Assembly: GCF_021010575.1 (NCBI RefSeq)
Contig: NZ_JAJNAG010000012.1
Span: 1-64,000, forward strand
DNA from: Limnobaculum eriocheiris
GTDB lineage: Bacteria; Pseudomonadota; Gammaproteobacteria; Enterobacterales; Enterobacteriaceae
Length of the DNA stretch: 64,000 nt
Reading direction: 5' to 3'
A program made the position numbers and the translations under genes. The notes below the pieces were generated by a model. It was not told the origin of the DNA, made no database searches, and was given only the letters and a program-made list of their open reading frames with translations. Shown here one piece after another: positions 53,707-60,929 of the stretch (position 1 is its first letter; every line of letters begins with the position of its first letter).

Positions 53707-53901
53707 TGGTGGGCAAAATGGTGGGCAAGACCTGTTTTTTTGACTCAATAAGCAAAAAGTCAAGGTATCTGGTGAGCAGATTTTTGCATCTATCTCACCA
53801 CCGCCTTATGCCATCTCCACTTATCGTGCTGCTTGCAGATTGTTCAATCACTCAACTATCGAACCAATCGATAAACAAACAGTGGTGGGCAATGGTGAGC
53901 A
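53707..53901. repeat. Cluster of TGGTGRGCA repeats, probable integrase arm sites
   Basis: TGGTGGGCA occurs at 53707-53715, 53719-53727 and 53883-53891; TGGTGAGCA at 53770-53778 and 53893-53901; an inverted CTCACCA at 53794-53800. They lie between the yicC end and int, as the arm-type binding sites of P4-like integrases do. Confidence 0.7.
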
Positions 53902-53939
53902 AATTTTAACGATTTCTTAGGAATATAGAGTAACAAACG

Positions 53940-55196
53940 ATGGCAAAACTAACCGCAACTCAGGTGCAATCTTATGCTCGCACCGCAGCAGCAAACAAAA
54001 AATACAGTGATGGTAATGGCCTATATTTTTGCGTAAGAAAATCTGGCATGCCGTATTGGATGCTAAGGTATACCAGCCTAAACGGACGACGAGAAGCCAC
54101 GCTCGGTCAATATCCAAGTATGACCTTAGCAGAGGCTCGACTTGAATCGTCTAAAATGCAGCTACAACTTCAGCAAGGTGAAGATCCATTAGCAATTCGC
54201 GCTATTGAAACCATCCCAGAGATCCAAAATGTCAGCCAGTTGTTTCAAGACTGGTATGCCAAAGACTTAAGTCGCCGGTTAAAGCACCCCAATATACCCA
54301 AACGTGTTTTTACCAAAGAGATTGCACCAGTGATTGGTCAACTTTCTATCCAAGCTGTGCGCCCCACACATGTGCGCGAAGTATTAGAGCGTATTCGAGA
54401 AAGTAACCGCCCTACCATTGCCAACGATACCTTGATGTACATGAAGCAGCTGTTTCGGCATGCGATAAAGCTCGACTTAACGCTGAACAACCCAGCCGCA
54501 GCATTTACCGTGGACGATGCCGGTGGCGTGGAGTCCAGTAAAGACAGGATGCTTAGCAAAGAGGAAATTCACTACGCCTTTAGCGTGTTTCATACCCATA
54601 TCAATAGCTTTGGCCGCGACAACTACCTCGCTTGCTGTCTTTTTTTGGTATTGGGCGTACGCAAAAGCGAACTTTGCGAAGCCATGTGGCGTGAAATGGA
54701 TTTAACCACAGGCGTGTGGGATCTGCCCAAAGAACGCAGCAAAACCGGCGTGCCAATCAGCATTCCCTTACCACGCCAAGCCATTACTTGGTTTAACGAG
54801 TTGCAAATCCGCGCTTGTGGCTCGCCTTATGTTTTCCCAGCCAGACGAGCAAGCCATCGCCCACATATGGGGCCAGATACACTCAACCGTGCCATATCTA
54901 AACTCTTTGGTCGCGAGCCTGGGCGCAAAAAGCAGCCTCCCAATAAAATGGGCAAACTTGAACACTTCACCGTACACGATTTGCGCCGCACCTTTCGCAG
55001 CCTTGCCGCCTCTTTGGGCATTGCAGGCAACGTAGCCGAACGCTGTCTTAACCATAAGCTAAAAGGCGTTGAGGGTATCTACGACCGCCACGATTACTTT
55101 GAAGAGCGCCGTATTGCCCATCAAACCGTGGCCGATGTGGTTGAACCACTGGTGAACTTTGAGCCCGCTTCACAACACCACACAGGAGGGCGCTAA
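53940..55196 (+). CDS. int: P4-type tyrosine integrase
   Basis: Site-specific recombinase for island integration and excision. The 418-aa product has an N-terminal arm-binding domain (KKYSDGNGLYFCVRKSGMPYWMLRY, LGQYPSMTLAEAR), a central core-binding domain (about 85-190), and a catalytic domain with Arg in LGVRKSELCEAMW, HDLRRTFRSLAASLG (His-x-x-Arg), the HKLKG histidine and the nucleophile in GIYDRHDY. All catalytic residues are intact. The start ATG follows a weak Shine-Dalgarno. Its position next to the yicC end supports an IntMGI-type enzyme. Confidence 0.95.
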   Translation: MAKLTATQVQSYARTAAANKKYSDGNGLYFCVRKSGMPYWMLRYTSLNGRREATLGQYPSMTLAEARLESSKMQLQLQQGEDPLAIRAIETIPEIQNVSQLFQDWYAKDLSRRLKHPNIPKRVFTKEIAPVIGQLSIQAVRPTHVREVLERIRESNRPTIANDTLMYMKQLFRHAIKLDLTLNNPAAAFTVDDAGGVESSKDRMLSKEEIHYAFSVFHTHINSFGRDNYLACCLFLVLGVRKSELCEAMWREMDLTTGVWDLPKERSKTGVPISIPLPRQAITWFNELQIRACGSPYVFPARRASHRPHMGPDTLNRAISKLFGREPGRKKQPPNKMGKLEHFTVHDLRRTFRSLAASLGIAGNVAERCLNHKLKGVEGIYDRHDYFEERRIAHQTVADVVEPLVNFEPASQHHTGGR

Positions 55197-55197
55197 C

Positions 55198-55536
55198 ATG
55201 CAATTTATGATGCGACTTGCCCCCATTACCTTTCCAATCACCATGCTGGCAGGGCTTGGTTGGTGTATTGGCATTGCCTTACTCGAACAACCTCATGGTA
55301 TAGGCTACGCACTTACTCGGCATTGCCTGATGGTATTCGTGGTACTCGCTCCTTGGCTGATGCTAAAGCTCATGTTCTACGTGATTGTCAGTTTAGGACG
55401 CAAACTGGGGGTCATCCCGCCTGCACGTCCAACGCACAGCTTGGGGTATGAAGAATCACTCTATTGGTTCAGAGTATTGGCCTTTTTCGATGGCAAACGC
55501 AGCCGCATGCCGAAAAGGCCCATCAGGCGAAACTAA
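55198..55536 (+). CDS. Small membrane protein of unknown function
   Basis: The 112-aa product has two hydrophobic segments (PITFPITMLAGLGWCIGIAL and LMVFVVLAPWLMLKLMFYVIVSL) and a basic C-terminus (RSRMPKRPIRRN). The ATG has GGAGGGCGCTAAC upstream and lies two bases after the int stop, so it is translationally coupled to int. I do not recognise the family. It is likely an island-specific gene. Confidence 0.75.
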   Translation: MQFMMRLAPITFPITMLAGLGWCIGIALLEQPHGIGYALTRHCLMVFVVLAPWLMLKLMFYVIVSLGRKLGVIPPARPTHSLGYEESLYWFRVLAFFDGKRSRMPKRPIRRN

Positions 55537-55731
55537 CAAGCCCCCATTTGCTCACTTACCGTGGGCAGTTGGGACAATGGGGCAACACTTGATATGCCGA
55601 GCTTTAGAGGGTGAATAAGAGGAAATTAAACTGCCCCAAGGAGTGGGGCAATCGGGGATGCGGTAAAAACTCCTAACCGCATCAAAAATGCCAAACTTGC
55701 AAAAGTCCCAAATTGGGACTAACATCTGTTC

Positions 55732-56034
55732 ATGAGAATTATCGCATTATCAACCTTAAAAACATTTTGGGAAGACAGCCCAGAATACATTGACGCTAAA
55801 GAGCCAACTTTAGCGTGGTATAGGCATGCATTAAACGCTGATTGGGGATCACCGGCGGATGTGAAACAGGACTTTAGAAATGCCAGCATCCTCAAAGATG
55901 GGCGTGTCGTATTTAACATTGCCGGTAATAAATACCGATTAGTCGTTTGGATCAATTATGCCTACAAGGTGGTTTACATACGGTTTATCGGCAGCCATGC
56001 ACAATACGATCAAATTGATGTGCAAACGATTTGA
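55732..56034 (+). CDS. higB: HigB-type mRNA interferase toxin
   Basis: The 100-aa product fits the HigB_toxin family (RelE-like fold): LSTLKTFWEDSPEY near the N-terminus, the central VKQDFRNASILKDGRVVFNIAGNKYRLVVWINY (split) and VVYIRFIGSHAQYDQID near the end, with conserved Arg and His residues of the active site. It precedes its antitoxin by 29 nt, the usual toxin-first higBA order. The pair likely stabilises the island. Confidence 0.92.
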   Translation: MRIIALSTLKTFWEDSPEYIDAKEPTLAWYRHALNADWGSPADVKQDFRNASILKDGRVVFNIAGNKYRLVVWINYAYKVVYIRFIGSHAQYDQIDVQTI

Positions 56035-56063
56035 AGCCAAAAGGTAGTAACAAGAGGTATATA

Positions 56064-56435
56064 ATGGACATCAGACCTATTAAAACAGATGCCGACTACC
56101 GCGCGGCATTAAACGATATCGAAAACCTAATGATGGCGGAGCCTGATACCGTCGAAGGCGAAAAGCTGGATATTTTGGTTACGTTAGTTGAAGCCTACGA
56201 AGCAAAGCATTTTCCAATGGATTTGCCAGATCCTGTTGAGGCAATAAAGTTTGAGATGGAGCGCAAAGGATTAACAGTTAAAGATCTTGAACCCATGATA
56301 GGTAAAAGCAATCGTGTTTATGAAATCCTAAACCATAAGCGATCACTCACGCTAAAAATGATTTGGAAACTTCATGAAGGGCTAGGTATCCCAGCAGAGT
56401 CGCTGATCAAGCCACCGCAAGTTCGCGCTTCATAG
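56064..56435 (+). CDS. higA: HigA-type antitoxin
   Basis: The 123-aa product has an N-terminal region (MDIRPIKTDADYRAALNDIENL) typical of HigA antitoxins paired with this HigB group and a C-terminal Xre-type helix-turn-helix (about residues 70-115: GLTVKDLEPMIGKSNRVYEIL). ATG 56064 follows AAGAGGTATATA, a good Shine-Dalgarno; an in-frame ATG at 56031 overlaps the toxin end. It should neutralise HigB and autoregulate the operon. Confidence 0.92.
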   Translation: MDIRPIKTDADYRAALNDIENLMMAEPDTVEGEKLDILVTLVEAYEAKHFPMDLPDPVEAIKFEMERKGLTVKDLEPMIGKSNRVYEILNHKRSLTLKMIWKLHEGLGIPAESLIKPPQVRAS

Positions 56436-56460
56436 CAATGCGAATCAAAATTAGCTTGTT

Positions 56461-58869
56461 ATGAATGACGCTCGCTACCCAAATATTTCGGCTATTGATA
56501 ACAGGTTAGCTGAGCTTGAAAACGAAAAGCAGCGGCTTCTCGCATTAAGAGAGGCTTTGCGTAGCGCTCAAAACCAGCGTTCAATACAGACATTCACCCC
56601 AGAACAAAAAGTCACCCTATTCAGACAACGATTTCGTGGACGAGAGGATATCTTTGCCAATCGTTGGCAAAACCAACAGGGCCGCAGTGGCTATTCCGTA
56701 GCCTGTGATAATGAATGGGTAAACGGGGTTTGCAACAAACCCCGCATTAAATGCCAAGACTGTTCACACCGAAAGTTTAGCGAACTAAACGAGCGCATTA
56801 TTTACAGGCACCTTGCCGGTCATCAAGTGGTGGGACTGTATCCCTTACTGAAAGATAATACGTGCTATTTGTTGGCAGCCGATTTTGACAAAGGCTGTTG
56901 GCAAGAAGAAGTCAAAGCAATGTCTAAAGCGTGCCAAGAGTTTGATATTCCGCACGCGATAGAAATCTCGCGCTCTGGCAACGGGGCGCACTTATGGATC
57001 TTTTTTGAAACCAATATCCCCGCTAACCAGGCTCGGGCACTGGGTTTCGCTTTGCTTGATAAAGCCATGGAAATATTTCCAAATCTTTCGTTTGACTCCT
57101 ATGACAGGCTCTTTCCTAACCAAGATGTCCTTCCTGAAGGCGGGTTTGGCAATCTCATTGCGCTACCACTTCAAAAGGAGGCTCGCCTTTCAGGCCGCAG
57201 TTGCTTTGTTGACAGTGACCTGAATGCGATTGACGATCAATGGCAGTACCTTGCTGAGCTTAAAACGCTCACGCAATCGAGTATTGATCAACTCATAACA
57301 ACCATTTCACCCAATACCCTATTACTATCCGAACAGGGGATAACAGACAACCGCCCACCTTGGGAAATCACAGCCAAAGCCGCACCAATAACATTAGAGT
57401 CTTTGCCAAAAAACGTGACCATTACCTTGGCCAACCATATCTACTTTTTGATGAGCGAGTTACCTGGGCCACTACTGGCAGGACTAAAGCGATTAGCTAG
57501 TTTTTCTAATCCTGTGTTTTTTAAGACACAAGCGTTGCGTTTTTCAACCCATGGCATTCCAAGGTTTATTTCCTGTGCTCGTATTGAAAACGGTTATCTT
57601 GCACTACCGCGTGGCTGTCTCGATGATGCGATTGCTTTGCTACAAGAGCACAATATTTCGCCACTGCTTGACGATAAGCGTGAAACCGGCAAACCATTAT
57701 TAAAACTTACCCCTGCGTTCACCTTGCGAAAGAACCAGCGAGACGCAGTGGCCTCAATAACTAAACACGACTTCGGTATTTTGCATGCCCCGACTGCATT
57801 TGGAAAAACGGTTACTGCCATTGGCATGATCGTAAAACGCAAAGTAAATACCCTAATACTGGTTCATAGCCGACAACTGCTTGAACAGTGGCAAGAGCGA
57901 TTACGCACGTTCCTACCAGAAGTAAACATTGGCAGTATAGGCGGGGGTAAAAGAAAGCCGAGTGGCATTATCGACATTGCCACCTACCAAAGCTTGGTCA
58001 ATAAAAAAGACAATTCCATCACGCCTCTCATCCAAGACTACGGCCATATTATTGTTGATGAATGCCACCATCTGTCTGCGCCAAGGTTTGAAATGGTACT
58101 CAACGAGGTAAGAGCAAAATATGTATTGGGCCTAACAGCAACGCCAGAGCGACAAGATGGCCATCAGAAGATCATTTTTATGGCGGCAGGGCCCATTCGC
58201 TATAAAGTGAAACAAAGTCCTGATGAGCAATTTACTCAAACCGTGATGATTCATCAGCTCTACTATATACCGCCAGCTGAGCTAATAAAAACAGATGAGC
58301 GACCCAAAATAAGCGATGCTTACCGCTGGCTCGTCGATAACCAACAGCGCACTTCAAAAATTGTCTCAGACGCCTCTCAGTGTGTTCAAAATGGCGGACA
58401 CCCCTTAGTCCTTACAGAGCGTAGAGAGCACGCAGAGGAAATACACTCACAACTTACCAAGATGGGTATAAGCACTGTCGTACTCAAAGGCGCCATGAAA
58501 TCTGCCGAACGCAAGAACGCTGACAATCATCTGCAATCGGCTCAAATTGTCGTCGCAACAGGAAAATATGTGGGTGAAGGGTTTGACCTACCAAGACTGG
58601 ATACGTTGTTTTTGGCCATGCCAATCGCATGGAAAGGTACATTGGCCCAATATGCCGGTCGAATTCATCGTGAATCGGAAGGAAAAACACAAGTCACCAT
58701 TCACGACTATGTAGACTGCGCCCTCCCTATGCTGCAACGCATGTTTAAAAAACGCGAGAAAAGCTACAAGGCTATGGGGTACGCCCTTGAGTACATTGAT
58801 GACAACAGTAACAAGCAACCTTCACTGAAGTTAGAAAACGTCCCTTCATCAAATACCAAGCCAAAATAA
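56461..58869 (+). CDS. Primase-helicase fusion of TOTE conflict-system type
   Basis: The 802-aa product joins an N-terminal coiled coil (about residues 8-40), an archaeo-eukaryotic-type primase domain (about 45-290) and an SF2 helicase (about 420-790). The primase part has a cysteine cluster (CNKPRIKCQDC), AADFDKGCW with paired aspartates, ISRSGNGAHLWIFFE and GGFGNLIALPLQ. The helicase has Walker A APTAFGKT, DECHH, GLTATPERQDG and QYAGRIHRESEGK. This combination is known from predicted TOTE-type anti-invader systems and related island helicases. Starts 26 nt after higA. Function in this island (defence or replication) is inferred. Confidence 0.88.
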   Translation: MNDARYPNISAIDNRLAELENEKQRLLALREALRSAQNQRSIQTFTPEQKVTLFRQRFRGREDIFANRWQNQQGRSGYSVACDNEWVNGVCNKPRIKCQDCSHRKFSELNERIIYRHLAGHQVVGLYPLLKDNTCYLLAADFDKGCWQEEVKAMSKACQEFDIPHAIEISRSGNGAHLWIFFETNIPANQARALGFALLDKAMEIFPNLSFDSYDRLFPNQDVLPEGGFGNLIALPLQKEARLSGRSCFVDSDLNAIDDQWQYLAELKTLTQSSIDQLITTISPNTLLLSEQGITDNRPPWEITAKAAPITLESLPKNVTITLANHIYFLMSELPGPLLAGLKRLASFSNPVFFKTQALRFSTHGIPRFISCARIENGYLALPRGCLDDAIALLQEHNISPLLDDKRETGKPLLKLTPAFTLRKNQRDAVASITKHDFGILHAPTAFGKTVTAIGMIVKRKVNTLILVHSRQLLEQWQERLRTFLPEVNIGSIGGGKRKPSGIIDIATYQSLVNKKDNSITPLIQDYGHIIVDECHHLSAPRFEMVLNEVRAKYVLGLTATPERQDGHQKIIFMAAGPIRYKVKQSPDEQFTQTVMIHQLYYIPPAELIKTDERPKISDAYRWLVDNQQRTSKIVSDASQCVQNGGHPLVLTERREHAEEIHSQLTKMGISTVVLKGAMKSAERKNADNHLQSAQIVVATGKYVGEGFDLPRLDTLFLAMPIAWKGTLAQYAGRIHRESEGKTQVTIHDYVDCALPMLQRMFKKREKSYKAMGYALEYIDDNSNKQPSLKLENVPSSNTKPK

Positions 58870-58931
58870 ACAGCAGCACTTCATTAAACACTTCCCCATG
58901 CCTTTACCCCCATACGCCAAAACCACTATCC

Positions 58932-59168
58932 GTTTGGCTTTTGGATCGAAACGCCAAACAGGGAAATTAGCCCATTTACTGTTTGGCTTCTCGATTGAAA
59001 TCCAACGCTGCTAAGCCTTGCCAGTACTGGCTCAAAGCAAGATTTGGCACTTTTTTCCCCCTAAACCAACCTCGGCATCAAAGTACAAACCGTTTGATTT
59101 TTTAAACCCAGAATGCAAACGATCGTTTGGCGTCTCGATTTTTTTGCACTAGTTGAATGCCGCCAAAC
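58932..59168. repeat. Non-coding region with GTTTGGC/GCCAAAC inverted repeats
   Basis: The 457-nt gap 58870-59326 has no coding frame. It contains GTTTGGC at 58932-58938, 58981-58987 and 59125-59131, GCCAAAC at 58953-58959 and 59162-59168, and related units (GTTTGAT at 59092). Two pairs can form hairpins: GTTTGGC/GCCAAAC (58932-58959) and GTTTGGCG/CGCCAAAC (59125-59168). The units often continue TYTCGAT. Repeats are too short and irregular for CRISPR; they could be protein-binding iterons or a transfer or replication origin. Confidence 0.7.
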
Positions 59169-59326
59169 AGAGCCGCATTGGACTATATATTTCAATCAGT
59201 TAGCCGCGCACAGGTCATCATAAAAAACCGATTTGACTGGTGAGTTTGATGGCCATTTCTTTCATCTAATTCACCACCGCGTCTGCACCCGACGACTGAA
59301 AATAGACGGCATGACGAACCAACAAG

Positions 59327-60025
59327 GTGATAAGTGACGTGTTATGGGCAAGTGCTAACGATTTGGATAGAGAATGGATACAGCAGGTGGTCGCTTTACT
59401 GGTTGTGCATGGCGCGTTTACCCTCTACCCAGCATTAAGCCAGTGCGATAATGCCGCCGAACGCTTAACCCGCTGGCTGACCTATCAGTTACCACGCGTT
59501 AAAAAAGCACACCCTAGCTGCCCGATTCACCAATGGCTGAATAGCATTGGCGCGCAAGTGATCGTAAAAAAATGGCAGAGCCCTGAGCAATGGCCAAACC
59601 TGTATTGGCTACCTTTACCTGAGGTTGAAGGCCACGCGCAAGGCGGCTTGGTTTTGTTGCCAGCACATTTGTTACCTACATATAGGGATGGCACGTGCCA
59701 AACCAACACATTGCACGTAAACACACCGGCCAACGCCCGTATTTTTTGGTGCATTACGCCTTTATCTAAAACAGGAAAGCGCGCTACCTTGCACCCCTCA
59801 CAGCAAAACCGCGCCTTTTGCCTGCCCAGTGCGTCAGAGCAAATAGGCAAATCTTGTACGGGGTTATTACTGAGAGGTTTGAGAAAAGAGAGTCAAAAAC
59901 GAAACGGCAACGTAATCAGCCACCAAATCAACCTAGCGCTGTTGCACCACCTTTGTGAGCCGGAGAATGAAGTTTGGATGAAAGCGAGTTTTGGTACCGT
60001 AACTCATTACGGTACCAAAAATTAG
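59327..60025 (+). CDS. Unrecognised island protein
   Basis: The 232-aa product is soluble and I do not recognise it. Visible features are Cys/His/Trp residues (SCPIHQWLNSIG, NARIFWCITPLSKTG), an acidic and aromatic N-terminal helix (DREWIQQVVALLVVHGAFTLY) and a basic C-terminal part (RGLRKESQKRNGNV). The start is uncertain: GTG at 59327 or GTG at 59339. No ATG is in frame. It follows the repeat region and is isolated from its neighbours by more than 180 nt on each side. Confidence 0.6.
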   Translation: MISDVLWASANDLDREWIQQVVALLVVHGAFTLYPALSQCDNAAERLTRWLTYQLPRVKKAHPSCPIHQWLNSIGAQVIVKKWQSPEQWPNLYWLPLPEVEGHAQGGLVLLPAHLLPTYRDGTCQTNTLHVNTPANARIFWCITPLSKTGKRATLHPSQQNRAFCLPSASEQIGKSCTGLLLRGLRKESQKRNGNVISHQINLALLHHLCEPENEVWMKASFGTVTHYGTKN

Positions 60026-60215
60026 AAGCCCCAAAAAAAGTAACCCCTCACAGGGCGCTGATCTAACGGGTAGCGGGAGGGGTGTTGTTGGTGCGATTTT
60101 TAATATTAACAAAGCTGAATGGACATATATTCGTACCATCTCGTGTAGAACCACGAAATGGTCAGTAATATATCCATTAATACCCCTGTTCACCTGCATT
60201 AAACAAAACCAAACT

Positions 60216-60929
60216 TTAGTAAATCCAATTATTATGTGCTAAAGGCATTCGGTTTAACAAATCACGGCGCTCTCGCCAATCGGGAAGTAGCTTGTCCATA
60301 TACCCCTTGAAGCGTTCATTGTGATTACGCTCAAGCAAGTGCACCAATTCATGCACTAGGATGTACTCCAAACACTCCGGTGGCTTTTTAGCAAGTTCTA
60401 AATTCAGCCAAATACGCCTGGCCTGCGTGTTGCAGCTGCCCCACTTGGTTTTCATCTTTTTGACTCCCCAATCGGCAGCTGTAACGCCGATCTTATCTTC
60501 CCAAACAGGCAATAACGCAGCGATTCGCGCTTTAAGTGCATCTCGATAATATGAGCTCAGTACCAGCGCCTTGTTCTCAAGCGTTGTTGCAGTATTAACA
60601 TATAAATGCAATCGACCACGACCAAGCTTGATTTCATGCTTTCCGGAACACTCGATAAGATTCAGACGATAACGTCTGCCCCAAAGGTAATGGCATTCTC
60701 CGCTAACCATTGCTCGATCAGATTGGCGAGGTTGTTTGGCAAAATCACTCTGCTGTTTCTTGATCCAAGGAATGCGGCTGATCACTGCCATACGGATTGC
60801 GGTTTCTGTCATAGATTCAGGAGCAGAAACACGCACACGCCCATCAGGTGGCAACACGCTGATATGAAGGTTTTTAATTGCCTTACGATTTAACTGCATC
60901 GCAATAGAACCAATTTCTACCTTAGGCAT
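60216..60929 (-). CDS. YgjP-like zinc metallopeptidase encoded with HsdR
   Basis: The 237-aa product (from ATG 60929) belongs to the YgjP/DUF45 (SprT-like) group, with HELVHLLERNHNERF as the zinc site (HExxH plus a downstream His) and the conserved WGSCNTQARRIWLNLELAKKP stretch. Such peptidases are common neighbours of type I restriction hsdR genes. Its ATG shares a base with the HsdR stop (TGATG), so translation is coupled. The role in the system is not known; modulation or clearance of the restriction complex is possible. Confidence 0.9.
   Translation of the reverse strand: MPKVEIGSIAMQLNRKAIKNLHISVLPPDGRVRVSAPESMTETAIRMAVISRIPWIKKQQSDFAKQPRQSDRAMVSGECHYLWGRRYRLNLIECSGKHEIKLGRGRLHLYVNTATTLENKALVLSSYYRDALKARIAALLPVWEDKIGVTAADWGVKKMKTKWGSCNTQARRIWLNLELAKKPPECLEYILVHELVHLLERNHNERFKGYMDKLLPDWRERRDLLNRMPLAHNNWIY

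Noticed and set aside
58870-59326. Possible CRISPR array
   Set aside because: Repeat units are only 7-8 bp, in both orientations, with irregular spacing and no cas genes.
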